Position numbers and translations under genes: made by a program
Assembly (NCBI GenBank): GCA_046759385.1
Contig: JBHICC010000026.1
Span: forward strand, 1-34,582
Length of the DNA: 34,582 nucleotides
Direction of reading: 5' to 3'
Source: JBHICC01 sp046759385
Lineage (GTDB): Bacteria; Pseudomonadota; Gammaproteobacteria; Acidiferrobacterales; SPGG2
Shown here: positions 1 to 8,174 of the stretch, one piece after another
How the letters are laid out: each line of letters begins with the position of its first letter
Numbering within the stretch: position 1 is the stretch's first letter
The notes under the pieces: model-generated
Told to the model about the DNA's origin: nothing
Seen by the model: the letters and a program-made list of their open reading frames with translations, nothing else
Database searches by the model: none

Positions 1-20
1 AGCGCTAACGAGGAATCCCT

Positions 21-941
21 ATGGACGTAGGTCTACTAGGCCAATACGTCATGAATGGCCTGATGCTAGGAATGATGTACGCCTTGGTCGCAGTCGGGTT
101 TACGTTGTTCTTTGGGGTGCTGGATGTCATTAATTTTTCGCATGGCCACGTTCTGGCGGTCGGCGCATTCACCGGCCTCGCCACCTATCTGGGGCTAAGC
201 GAGCTCGGGCTAGTCTGGGCCCCAGGGCTTGTGGCGGCCGTGCTACTAGCCGCGATGATTTGTATGGCCTCGCTAGGCGCGCTTATCGCCCGCTATCTGG
301 TGCTGCCACTAAAGTCTGCCCCAGCTTTAAACACCCTGTTGCTCACATTGATGGTCGGCATCGTGCTGCACGAAGCGATCCGACTTTTTTATCCACATGG
401 AGCCAATCCGCATCGTTTTCCCCCGCTGTTGCCCACCGAGGCTTATACGTTTGGGAACTTTACTTTGCGACTCGACAACACACTGATGCTCCTCGGTGGA
501 CTGGTTATCATTATCGGGGTCTATCTATTGATCAATAAGACCAAGCTTGGGCTCGCGATTCGCGCCGTCGCCCAGGATGAAGAAACAGCTAAGATCATGG
601 GCATTAATTTCACTCGTATTGTTTTGATCACTTTCGCCATCGGCTCGGGGCTTGCGGCTTTCGCTGGCATCATGCATGGGCTCTACTACAACGAAATCAA
701 TTTCAGCATGGGACTTCTTCTCGGCGTTATTGGCTTTAGCTCCGCGATCGTCGGTGGGCTAGGCAACATCTATGGCGCCATCATCGGTGGTTTTCTGTTC
801 GCCACACTGCAGACCCTCGGCGCTATCGCCCTCCCCTTTGCCAGCGCCTATAAGGATGTGTTTGCGTTCGGCGTTGTTATCCTCATTATGGCCTGGCGAC
901 CGACTGGCCTGATTAGCGAAAAGGTCAGCGAACGAGTCTAG
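21..941 (+). CDS. Branched-chain amino acid-type ABC transporter permease (LivH family)
   Basis: Inner-membrane permease of a Liv-type (HAAT) ABC importer. The 306-residue protein is almost wholly hydrophobic segments, with the family's N-terminal pattern (VAVGFTLFFGVLDVINFSHG, about residues 23-42) and the cytoplasmic coupling-loop region around residues 180-200 (RAVAQDEETAKIMGIN). The length is normal for LivH. The ATG at 21 follows GAGGA at a good spacing. It is the first gene of a four-component block with LivM-, LivG- and LivF-like partners. The periplasmic binding protein is not in the window and probably lies just upstream. Substrate cannot be read from the permease; the family carries amino acids, amides, urea and some aromatic or dicarboxylic compounds. 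Confidence 0.93.
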   Translation: MDVGLLGQYVMNGLMLGMMYALVAVGFTLFFGVLDVINFSHGHVLAVGAFTGLATYLGLSELGLVWAPGLVAAVLLAAMICMASLGALIARYLVLPLKSAPALNTLLLTLMVGIVLHEAIRLFYPHGANPHRFPPLLPTEAYTFGNFTLRLDNTLMLLGGLVIIIGVYLLINKTKLGLAIRAVAQDEETAKIMGINFTRIVLITFAIGSGLAAFAGIMHGLYYNEINFSMGLLLGVIGFSSAIVGGLGNIYGAIIGGFLFATLQTLGAIALPFASAYKDVFAFGVVILIMAWRPTGLISEKVSERV

Positions 942-945
942 GTAG

Positions 946-2112
946 ATGAACACAGCGCTCTCGCGGCTCACCCCGCTGCTGCCCGGCGTCCTCAGCGCTG
1001 CGCTGGTGACCATTTACCTGATCTTATTGCTAAAGGTGGAATCGCAGGTCGGCATCGCCGTACTGTTGGTGGTCGGCATGGCTGCTGTCGTCATCGCTGC
1101 CAGATTCGGCGTAACAGCTCGTATCGGGCGCAGCTTCGTTGACCGCGAAAACGCATTTAACGTGCTCACCGTTCTTGCGGTTTTGGTGCTTTCCGGTTTC
1201 TTCTATGAGGACCACTTTGAGCTGTTGCTCCTGGCTACGGTCATCATCTATGTGATCACCGCATTAGGTCTAAACATTCAGTTCGGCTATGTCGGTATGC
1301 TGAACTTCGCCGGCGCGGCATTCTTTGGCGTCGGCTGCTACACGGCAGCAGTGCTTACCAAGAACACGCCCGTGCCGCATCTTTTGATCTTGGTGGTTGG
1401 CGGTGTCATGGCTGCTATCATCGGCTCGCTGCTGATCCTGCCGGTCCTGCGCACGCGCGGCCATTACTCTGCTGTCATAACCATCGCGTTTGGCCTGTTG
1501 TTTAAAATCTTTCTTGAGGTCAATGACGTGCTCGGTGGGCCGCAGGGACTTCGCGTCGACGGTATGAACGTGCTGGGCTGGGAGTTCAATAACAACATTG
1601 AGGCCGGCGAAGATTTCGAGGCGTCGTTCTACCTTAATTACATCGTAATCGGCCTGATACTCCTAGTGCTTGCCTTCACTTTTGTCAGACGGTTAGAACG
1701 CTCATGGATAGGACTGAATCTAGACGCCATTCGCCTCGATGAGACGGCCGCTCAGTGTTTCGGCCTAAATCTGATCCGCTGGAAGATCACCGCCTTTACC
1801 TTAGGTAACTTCCTCGCCGGCATGGCCGGTGCGCTGTATGCCATGATGGTCGGATTCATCGCTCCCACAAACTTTACATTCGGTGACTCGTTAATCCTTG
1901 TCTCCATCGTCTTATTGGGCGGAATGGGTAATCCCTGGGGACTGGTGGTGGCGACTGGGATTTTGGTCATCGTTCCGGAAAAACTACAGGCGATTCAGGA
2001 ATACCGGTTCTTGTTGTTCGCGGCGCTCGTAATCTTGATGCTGCGGTTTCGCCCTGAAGGATTGTTGCCACGGCCGCTGCGGACGTACTTTCCGGGCTGG
2101 CAACCGAGATGA
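946..2112 (+). CDS. Branched-chain amino acid-type ABC transporter permease (LivM family)
   Basis: Second permease of the Liv-type importer, 388 residues. Diagnostic stretches are ALGLNIQFGYVGMLNFAGAA (residues about 106-125) and VLGGPQGLRVDG in the middle, with LDETAAQCFGLNLIRWKI as the ATPase-coupling loop. It has an N-terminal hydrophobic extension of about 90 residues before the conserved core, common in LivM proteins. It starts 4 bp after the livH-like stop and overlaps the next gene by 4 bp (ATGA at 2109-2112), which indicates translational coupling within one operon. Confidence 0.93.
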   Translation: MNTALSRLTPLLPGVLSAALVTIYLILLLKVESQVGIAVLLVVGMAAVVIAARFGVTARIGRSFVDRENAFNVLTVLAVLVLSGFFYEDHFELLLLATVIIYVITALGLNIQFGYVGMLNFAGAAFFGVGCYTAAVLTKNTPVPHLLILVVGGVMAAIIGSLLILPVLRTRGHYSAVITIAFGLLFKIFLEVNDVLGGPQGLRVDGMNVLGWEFNNNIEAGEDFEASFYLNYIVIGLILLVLAFTFVRRLERSWIGLNLDAIRLDETAAQCFGLNLIRWKITAFTLGNFLAGMAGALYAMMVGFIAPTNFTFGDSLILVSIVLLGGMGNPWGLVVATGILVIVPEKLQAIQEYRFLLFAALVILMLRFRPEGLLPRPLRTYFPGWQPR

Positions 2113-2894
2113 ACGGCACGAACTCAAACCTGTTCACTTCTCGAGAGCTGACTAAACGATTCGGCGGACTGATCGCTGTCGATAAGCTCAATGTCGAGGT
2201 TCGAGCCAACGAGGTTCTCGGTCTAATTGGCCCCAATGGCTCAGGCAAAACGACATTCTTTAATGTTGTGACCGGTATCTATCCCACTGATGAAGGCGAG
2301 ATCACCTTCAACGGCAACGATATCACTAACCTCTCGGCGCAAGCTGTTTACCGGGCCGGCATAGCACGTACGTTTCAACGCTCGCGTCTGTCGCTCTCAC
2401 TGTCGATTTTCGACAACATCATGGTTGGTAACCACAAGCGGCTTGACCAGGCACTGTGGTTCAATCTTGTGAAGCGTGGTGCTTTCAAGCAGCAGTTCGA
2501 AGAAAATTTCGAGCGCGCTCGTGATCTGGTCGGGGTTTTCGACCCACCCCTCGCCGGTCGCATGTTCGAGTCGGTCGGTGGTTTTCCGATGATAGATCGC
2601 CGGCGGATCGAGATCTGCCGTGCGCTGATCAGCCGACCGAAATTGCTGTTGCTCGATGAGCCCTCGGCTGGGATGACCCGCGAAGAGACGACCCAACTAA
2701 TGGACGACATCCTCGAGGTCAAGGACCGTTTCGAGGATTTGACGGTTATTATCATAGAGCATGAGATGGGCGTGATCGAACGTATCACTAACAGCTGCGT
2801 GGTATTGAACTTCGGCCGAAAGATTTGCGAGGGTACATACAAGGAAGTTTCCGCCGATAACATAGTGCAGGAAGCTTACTTGGGTATCAAATGA
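2109..2894 (+). CDS. ABC transporter ATP-binding protein, LivG family, with atypical signature motif
   Basis: Cytoplasmic ATPase of the importer, 261 residues. Walker A is GPNGSGKTT (41-49), Walker B LLLLDEP (179-185) and the switch histidine is in IIEHEM (His218). The BCA_ABC-type insertion after the Q-loop (ARTFQRSRLS) supports LivG rather than LivF. Oddity: where the LSxGQ signature should be, the protein reads SVGGFPMIDRRRIEICRAL (155 onward), so the canonical serine-glycine-glycine-glutamine motif is absent, while the downstream RRRIEICRAL helix and D-loop side are preserved. The gene overlaps both neighbours by 4 bp (ATGA). Family assignment is firm; the consequence of the altered signature is unknown. 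Confidence 0.92.
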   Translation: MNGTNSNLFTSRELTKRFGGLIAVDKLNVEVRANEVLGLIGPNGSGKTTFFNVVTGIYPTDEGEITFNGNDITNLSAQAVYRAGIARTFQRSRLSLSLSIFDNIMVGNHKRLDQALWFNLVKRGAFKQQFEENFERARDLVGVFDPPLAGRMFESVGGFPMIDRRRIEICRALISRPKLLLLDEPSAGMTREETTQLMDDILEVKDRFEDLTVIIIEHEMGVIERITNSCVVLNFGRKICEGTYKEVSADNIVQEAYLGIK

Positions 2895-3613
2895 ACGCAC
2901 GATCTCAAAACGGACTGGTCGTCGAAAACGTCTACACCGCTTACGACAGGGCTGACGTATTAGAAGACGTCTCACTTACGGCGGAAAGCGGCAAAATCAC
3001 TTGTCTCTTGGGCTCGAACGGCTCCGGCAAGTCGACACTGATCCGGTCCATCCTCGGGCTTACGCAACCGAACCGCGGGCGCATTATTTTTGACGGGACG
3101 GAGCTCACCCGCCTGCCAACGCATAAGGTCATCGCTGCGGGGGTTGCTTGCATTCCCGAAGGCCGTAAGGTCTTTCCCAAGCTCACAGCAGAAGAGAACC
3201 TTCGCCTTGGTGGCTTTCAGGAGAGATCAGAAGAGGCGCTTGCTCGGCGACTCGAGCAAGTGTACCAGACGTTTCCAGTGCTCAAGGAACGCAGGGATCA
3301 GATTGCCGGCACGATGTCGGGCGGTGAGCAGGCAATGGTTTCTATTGGTCGCGGTCTCATGGGCGCCCCCAAACTGCTGCTGCTCGATGAACCGTCCTTA
3401 GGTTTGGCACCGCTGCTCGTGCAGGAGAATTTCAACATCATCCGACGAATCAACGAACAAGGTATCACCATCTTCCTCGTTGAGCAGAATGTCCACCAAA
3501 CCTTGGCGATCGCGGATTACGGTTATGTTTTGTCAAAAGGCCAAGTTGTGGCCGCTGGCGAGCCCGAGGCGTTGAGTCAAACAACAGAGGTTCATCAAGC
3601 TTATTTTGGCTAA
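2891..3613 (+). CDS. ABC transporter ATP-binding protein (LivF family)
   Basis: Second ATPase of the Liv-type importer, 240 residues, normal LivF length. Walker A GSNGSGKS (41-48), intact signature SGGEQ (143-147), Walker B LLLLDEP (162-168) and the LVEQNV motif typical of LivF near the C-terminus. Because the LivG-like partner has a degenerate signature, this subunit supplies the only canonical signature in the presumed heterodimer, so one of the two ATP sites would be non-canonical. It overlaps the upstream gene by 4 bp and the downstream M20 hydrolase by 8 bp. Confidence 0.93.
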   Translation: MNARSQNGLVVENVYTAYDRADVLEDVSLTAESGKITCLLGSNGSGKSTLIRSILGLTQPNRGRIIFDGTELTRLPTHKVIAAGVACIPEGRKVFPKLTAEENLRLGGFQERSEEALARRLEQVYQTFPVLKERRDQIAGTMSGGEQAMVSIGRGLMGAPKLLLLDEPSLGLAPLLVQENFNIIRRINEQGITIFLVEQNVHQTLAIADYGYVLSKGQVVAAGEPEALSQTTEVHQAYFG

Positions 3614-4754
3614 GAAGCATTCTACGGGCGGGGCAAGGTCAGCGATCGAACTCACCCGTGATCTCATCCGCATCGAGACCCTGAATCCGCCAGGTAACGA
3701 GCGCCGGTGCGCCGAGCACCTAGGTCGCATACTCGAGGGCGCTGGGTTTTCCGTCACGTACCACGAGTTTGCCGACAGTCGCACCAGCCTAATCGCCCGG
3801 ATTGGCGGTGATGCAGATAGACCCCCGTTGTGCTTCACAGGGCACATTGACACCGTACCGCTGGGCGCGATGCCGTGGTCGGTGGACCCTTTTGCCGCTG
3901 ATAGCGAGGCCGGCAAACTGTACGGACGCGGGGCGAGCGATATGAAGAGCGGCGTGGCCGCGTTTGTCGTAGCCATGATGCAACTCGCTCCCAAGTTGGA
4001 ACGCGGCCCCGGTGTCGTGCTCGTTATCACCGCGGCCGAAGAGACCGGCAGTGAAGGTGCTTATCACCTAGCCGGCCTCGGGAACGAGTTGGGGCAGGCG
4101 GGTGCGATCGTGGTCGCTGAGCCGACCGCTAACTATCCGTTCGTGGGGCACAAGGGCGCACTTTGGCTCAAAGCTGAAACACAGGGCGTAACGGCGCATG
4201 GGTCGATGCCTGAACGCGGAGTCAATGCAGTTTACAAAGCCGCTCGCGCGATCTGCATGCTCGAGAAGTTTAAGTTCGACGTAACCCCACACGAAGTGTT
4301 AGGCCCACCGACAATCAACGTTGGTACCGTGCGCGGGGGAATGAACGTGAATTCGGTGCCCGACAGGGCGGAGATAGGCATTGATATCCGGACCGTTCCA
4401 GGCCAGAACCACGACACCTTGCGACAGTGTGTCGATGACTATGTCGGGGAAGAAGTTAAGGTCTCCTCAATTGTTGACGTGGGTAGCGTGTGGACCAATC
4501 CCGATGATACATGGGTGCAGCAGGTGTTCGAAATCATGACACCGCTGCTGGGCGAGCCCATGGAAGCTCGAAGTGCGAGTTACTTCAGCGATGCCGCCGC
4601 GCTAAAGCCGGCCTATGGTGGAGCACCCACTGTAGTTCTTGGACCGGGTGAGCCGACAATGGCGCACAAAACGGACGAGTATTGTATGTTGGATCGAATC
4701 GACCAGGCGGTCGAGGCCAATGTGCTAATCACAAAGCATTGGTGTAAGCTGTGA
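3606..4754 (+). CDS. M20 family metallo-amidohydrolase (ArgE/DapE-like deacylase)
   Basis: Zinc-dependent hydrolase of the ArgE/DapE/CPG2 group, 382 residues, expected to cleave an N-acyl or peptide-like amide in the cytoplasm. Visible di-metal and catalytic residues: His80 and Asp82 (GHIDTVP), Asp112 (GRGASDMKSG), Glu145-Glu146 (AAEETGSE), Glu172 (VVAEPT) and His354 (MAHKTDE). The dimerisation-domain histidine is in TAHGSMPERG (His198). The start is a TTG inside the end of the livF-like gene (8-bp overlap); no upstream in-frame alternative exists. Coupling to the transporter suggests that the imported compound is an N-acylated amino acid or a related amide, but this is inference and the substrate is unknown. 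Confidence 0.9.
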   Translation: MAKKHSTGGARSAIELTRDLIRIETLNPPGNERRCAEHLGRILEGAGFSVTYHEFADSRTSLIARIGGDADRPPLCFTGHIDTVPLGAMPWSVDPFAADSEAGKLYGRGASDMKSGVAAFVVAMMQLAPKLERGPGVVLVITAAEETGSEGAYHLAGLGNELGQAGAIVVAEPTANYPFVGHKGALWLKAETQGVTAHGSMPERGVNAVYKAARAICMLEKFKFDVTPHEVLGPPTINVGTVRGGMNVNSVPDRAEIGIDIRTVPGQNHDTLRQCVDDYVGEEVKVSSIVDVGSVWTNPDDTWVQQVFEIMTPLLGEPMEARSASYFSDAAALKPAYGGAPTVVLGPGEPTMAHKTDEYCMLDRIDQAVEANVLITKHWCKL

Positions 4755-4808
4755 CCAGACCTTGACAGCCAATTAAATAGACACACCTTTCCTTTCGAGG
4801 TATGCCCC

Positions 4809-5669
4809 ATGAGTGGGTTGTTTCGTGGCTATGATCGCGCCGGACTCGATGCGCAGTACAACAATCGCGCGGCGGTACCCGAGCATGTCGAGATCGTTGA
4901 GCGTTGGCGACAAGATGGTGTAAGGGCAACGACTGAGCATACGCATCATCTGGACCTAGCCTACGGTGCAAGCCCCCTCGAAAAGCTCGATGTATTCCCT
5001 GCGAGTGGCGGTGAATCTGCACCCGTGCACGTGTTCTTTCACGGCGGCTTTTGGATGAGTCGCGATAAGAGCGACTTTCGATTTCTCGCGAGGACATTTG
5101 TACCACGGGGCATGGCCTTTGTTTCAGTCAACTACGGTTTGTTACCGGACATCGACATGGACCAGCTTGTGCGGCAATGTCGCGCTGCTTTGGATTGGGT
5201 TTATTCTCACATTCGGGAATACGGCGGTAATCCTGATCGTGTCTTTGTTTCCGGTCATTCAGCCGGCGGGCATATTGTCGCGATGCTGATGGCGACCGAC
5301 TGGGTAAAGTTTGCCGGCCTACCGCAAGATATCGTCAAGGGCGGTTGTGCAATCAGCGGCGTTTACGACCTAGAACCGGTACGGCTTTGTTATATCAATG
5401 ACACTATCGACCTCACACCCGACCAGGCTGCGCGTAACAGCCCTATGGGATTGACACCGCCCTCCAAGGCGCCGTTTATCGTCGCGTTCGGTGGTGCCGA
5501 GAGCGACGAGTTCCAGCGTCAGAGCATTGAGTTCGTTGGCATGTGGAACCAAAAAGGCGCGCGCTGCCAGGTGATGAAACGACCGGATCTCAACCATTAT
5601 ACGATCATCGAGGAGTTCGCGGATCCCAACTCCTCGCTCACACGTACATTTGTGTCGCAGATGGGATGA
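4809..5669 (+). CDS. Alpha/beta hydrolase, kynurenine formamidase-like (esterase/arylformamidase)
   Basis: Serine hydrolase of 286 residues. It shows the oxyanion motif HGGFW (78-82), nucleophile elbow GHSAGG (Ser151) and a late histidine (His263, in LNHYTII), with an acidic residue near 231-233 as the likely third member. The N-terminal MSGLFRGYDRAGLDAQYNNR and the overall spacing resemble the BNA7/AFMID-like formamidase group, which cleaves N-formylkynurenine or similar aryl formamides and esters. No other kynurenine-pathway gene is in the window, so the physiological substrate is open. It lies 54 bp after the M20 gene in the same direction and may belong to the same operon. Confidence 0.83.
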   Translation: MSGLFRGYDRAGLDAQYNNRAAVPEHVEIVERWRQDGVRATTEHTHHLDLAYGASPLEKLDVFPASGGESAPVHVFFHGGFWMSRDKSDFRFLARTFVPRGMAFVSVNYGLLPDIDMDQLVRQCRAALDWVYSHIREYGGNPDRVFVSGHSAGGHIVAMLMATDWVKFAGLPQDIVKGGCAISGVYDLEPVRLCYINDTIDLTPDQAARNSPMGLTPPSKAPFIVAFGGAESDEFQRQSIEFVGMWNQKGARCQVMKRPDLNHYTIIEEFADPNSSLTRTFVSQMG

Positions 5670-5791
5670 GGATAACTTTCACGCGGCAAGTCCTTCGTTC
5701 AATGGCCCCGTGCTCTCCCATCGCAGACCCGCCCAGCTCCTCGGTTCGACCCTTGATCTAGCTACAGCCCTTCGCCACGAATAACAGGCCG

Positions 5792-6658
5792 ATGCGCACT
5801 TTCCATGCCATTCAAATCTCGGACATGCACTTGAGTCGAACACACCCCTATTTCGTTCACAACTGGGAGGTGGTACTCGAACACGTGAATCGAGCCAAGC
5901 CAGATCTGGTACTTTCCACCGGCGACCTCACTTTGAATGGTGCAATCAGCGACGATGATCTTGGCTATGTTCGCGAGCAGTTAGACCGCATCGGCGCACC
6001 AGTCTTTGCTGTTCCAGGCAATAGGGATGTTGGCAATAACCTACCGAATATCCGCAATGAATATTCAATCAACAATGCTTCACTCGAACGATATCATCGT
6101 CTCGTGGGACAGGACTATTGGTCAGTCGACGAGGGTGATTGGCGGCTTATCGGCATTGACTCAATATTGTTTAATAGTGGCCTGGCAAGCGAAACTGAGC
6201 AGGACGAATGGCTGCAATCGACACTCGCCGACAAGGGCGCTCGCTCCGTGGCGATGTTCTTTCATAAGCCGCTTTATCTTCAAACGCCAGCCGAAAAACG
6301 CATCACGCAGGCATGTGTAATGCCAAACCCGCGGCGGCAGATCTTGAAGATGATCAAGAGCCATGACATTCGGCTCATATCAACCGGTCATCTGCATGAA
6401 CATCGAGTGCGCCGCTTGGGACGGACGCTGATGCTGTGGGCTCCAGCGATTGCCTACATTGTCAATGGTATCGGAGGCCCCAAGCTTGGTGGGCGACGAC
6501 GGGTGGGGTATATGGAGTACCACTTCAACGGACGAAATTTTCGCTACAGTCTTTGCGAGCCGCTCGATATGATTAACTACGACATTAGCAATTGGATGGC
6601 CGCCGGCCGCGACGTCTATACGCGCAATATAGAAGGTCCGTACCGGGGATTACCATAA
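5792..6658 (+). CDS. Calcineurin-like metallophosphoesterase (Icc/CpdA-like)
   Basis: Cytoplasmic metallophosphoesterase, 288 residues, no signal peptide. Motifs in order: Asp11 and His13 (ISDMHL), Asp45 (STGDLT), Asn77 (PGNRDV), His158 (FFHKPL), and His200/His202 (TGHLHEH). The dinuclear metal ligands are therefore present. The catalytic histidine of the usual GNHD block is arginine (GNRD, Arg78), a substitution that could change activity. The family includes cyclic-nucleotide and other phosphodiesterases; specificity cannot be assigned. It follows the hydrolase gene after 122 bp of unremarkable sequence. Confidence 0.85.
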   Translation: MRTFHAIQISDMHLSRTHPYFVHNWEVVLEHVNRAKPDLVLSTGDLTLNGAISDDDLGYVREQLDRIGAPVFAVPGNRDVGNNLPNIRNEYSINNASLERYHRLVGQDYWSVDEGDWRLIGIDSILFNSGLASETEQDEWLQSTLADKGARSVAMFFHKPLYLQTPAEKRITQACVMPNPRRQILKMIKSHDIRLISTGHLHEHRVRRLGRTLMLWAPAIAYIVNGIGGPKLGGRRRVGYMEYHFNGRNFRYSLCEPLDMINYDISNWMAAGRDVYTRNIEGPYRGLP

Positions 6659-6751
6659 AACAACCGAATGCCGGTGATCAAACGACGGCAAGAGCAACCA
6701 TTGCACGGCATCGTCTTCACGACTCACGACAACTATATAGGAGGCCAATAG

Positions 6752-7150
6752 ATGTCTAACGGGCTTTTCGAAACCGGTCGCAAGATTCGCACAAAGGTAC
6801 TTGGTGAAGAACGCGTCAAGAAAGTACTCAATGGCGCCGATGATTTTAACCGCGATTTTCAGCAACTTGTTACGGAATACTGTTGGGGCTTTTGTTGGGG
6901 CCGCGACGGCCTCGATCACAAGCAGCGCAGTTTATTGAACCTGGGTATGCTGGCCGCGCTAAATCGGGGACCCGAGTTTGAAATGCATTTCCGCGGTGCC
7001 TTCAAGAACGGAATGACGCTTGATGAGCTCGAGGATACGCTCATCCAGATCGCGATCTATTGTGGCATACCGGCGGGCGTCGAGTCCTTCAAGATCGCTA
7101 ACAAGGTAATCAAAGAAATGAAGGAATCGGGCGAGCTGGTTACGACCTAG
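6752..7150 (+). CDS. Carboxymuconolactone decarboxylase (CMD/AhpD-like) family protein
   Basis: 132-residue all-helical protein of the CMD family, close in layout to gamma-carboxymuconolactone decarboxylase: HKQRSLLNLGMLAALNRGPE (56-75) followed by FRGAFKNGMTLDELEDTLIQ and a C-terminal helix. Such proteins decarboxylate a lactone in the protocatechuate pathway or act as small redox proteins. The CxxC of the AhpD type is absent here; the cysteines are at YCWGFCWG (44, 48) and Cys104. A strong ribosome-binding site AGGAGG precedes the ATG. No other beta-ketoadipate gene is present, so decarboxylation of that classical substrate is only one possibility. Confidence 0.85.
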   Translation: MSNGLFETGRKIRTKVLGEERVKKVLNGADDFNRDFQQLVTEYCWGFCWGRDGLDHKQRSLLNLGMLAALNRGPEFEMHFRGAFKNGMTLDELEDTLIQIAIYCGIPAGVESFKIANKVIKEMKESGELVTT

Positions 7151-7226
7151 GTGTTGTTCCGTCGACTCTCGATATGGGCTGTGCCCGCGCGCGGCAGCTT
7201 GCGCGAGCCGTTAGACAGCTATCACT

Positions 7227-7583
7227 ATGCCGATTGGTCTCAAGCGCGCGTATGAGCCTCCGAGGAAGGCCGACGGCCTCCGCGTTCTTGTGGAGCGCCT
7301 GTGGCCGCGTGGATTATCGAAGGACGCGGCGAAGATTGACTGGTGGCCGCGTGAGGCTGCGCCATCGACCGAGTTACGAAAGTGGTTTGGTCACGAACCC
7401 AAAAAGTGGCCAGAGTTCAAACGCCGCTATTTCAAGGAGCTTGATTCGCGTGCGGAGGTCCTCGAACCGATTCGTGGGCGGATGCGGCACGGTACCGTAA
7501 CGTTCGTTTACGCAACCAAGGAAGAGCGTTTCAACAACGCAGTGGCATTGAAGGAATACCTAGAAAGAAAGTCGCCAAGATAA
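7227..7583 (+). CDS. DUF488 family protein
   Basis: Small basic protein of 118 residues matching the DUF488 (YeaO-like) pattern: KRAYEPPRKADGLRVLVERL, then WPRGLSKDAAKIDWWPREAA and a RKWFGHEPKKWPEF stretch. The function of the family is not established. The ATG at 7227 is followed directly by the conserved N-terminus, so the start is secure. No strong ribosome-binding site is visible. Confidence 0.85.
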   Translation: MPIGLKRAYEPPRKADGLRVLVERLWPRGLSKDAAKIDWWPREAAPSTELRKWFGHEPKKWPEFKRRYFKELDSRAEVLEPIRGRMRHGTVTFVYATKEERFNNAVALKEYLERKSPR

Positions 7584-7667
7584 CTATGGTGTCCAATGAC
7601 GCATTTACACAACCGGTCGATCGGGCTGACACGGTAGGACGAGAGTGATTTCGTTAAGCGAAACTCT

Positions 7668-8174
7668 GTGTCCGCTATGAAGCTCCTTTTCCTCGTCCGT
7701 CATGCCAAGGCCAGTTGGAAGGATGCCAACCTGCCTGACCGTGGTCGTCCGCTAAACAAGCGCGGGGAGCGCGACGCGCCTCGAATGGGCATGCGCCTCG
7801 CCCAACGCACTGATCGACCCGAGCTTATCGTCTCCAGCCCCGCAGGCCGCGCTTTAACGACAGCGCAGGTGTTTGCCACAGAGCTCGGCTATGAGCCGGC
7901 CGACGTCACTGTGGATGAAGACATTTATGCGGCGGGGCCACGCGAGTTGATTGAAGTGATTCGAGGCTTTGATGACCAGTATCAACAAATCATGCTGGTG
8001 GGCCACAATCCTGCTCTGACCGACCTTGTGAATCAGCTTGCCGGCTCTGATATCGAGAACATGCCGACCTGTGGCGTCGCCGTGCTGCGATTCGAGACAG
8101 ATACCTGGGCGACTGTGGAAACCGGAACGGCAAAGTTGCTCGAGTTCGACTACCCAAAGAAGCTCGCAGACTGA
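7668..8174 (+). CDS. SixA-like histidine phosphatase
   Basis: Histidine-phosphatase-superfamily protein (branch 1, SixA-like) of 165-168 residues. The phosphate-binding RH motif is in LFLVRHAKASW near the N-terminus, the mid arginine in SSPAGRALTTA, and the second catalytic histidine in MLVGHNPAL. SixA removes phosphate from phosphohistidine on signalling proteins; the substrate here is unknown. Two starts are possible: GTG at 7668 or ATG at 7677. The ATG matches the usual family N-terminus (MKLLFLVRHAK) but neither start has a clear Shine-Dalgarno, and a small stem-loop ends at 7667. The stop touches the GTG start of the next gene. Confidence 0.87.
   Translation: MSAMKLLFLVRHAKASWKDANLPDRGRPLNKRGERDAPRMGMRLAQRTDRPELIVSSPAGRALTTAQVFATELGYEPADVTVDEDIYAAGPRELIEVIRGFDDQYQQIMLVGHNPALTDLVNQLAGSDIENMPTCGVAVLRFETDTWATVETGTAKLLEFDYPKKLAD

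Noticed and set aside
2375..2863. 162-codon minus-strand frame within the LivG-like gene
   Set aside because: Serine/arginine-rich composition typical of an antisense shadow; the sense strand encodes Walker motifs.
4762..4767. TTGACA before the formamidase-like gene as a sigma-70 promoter
   Set aside because: No acceptable -10 hexamer at 16-18 bp spacing.
5670..5791. Possible 31-codon frame after the formamidase-like gene
   Set aside because: No family, no ribosome-binding site and overlapping start; chance frame is more likely.
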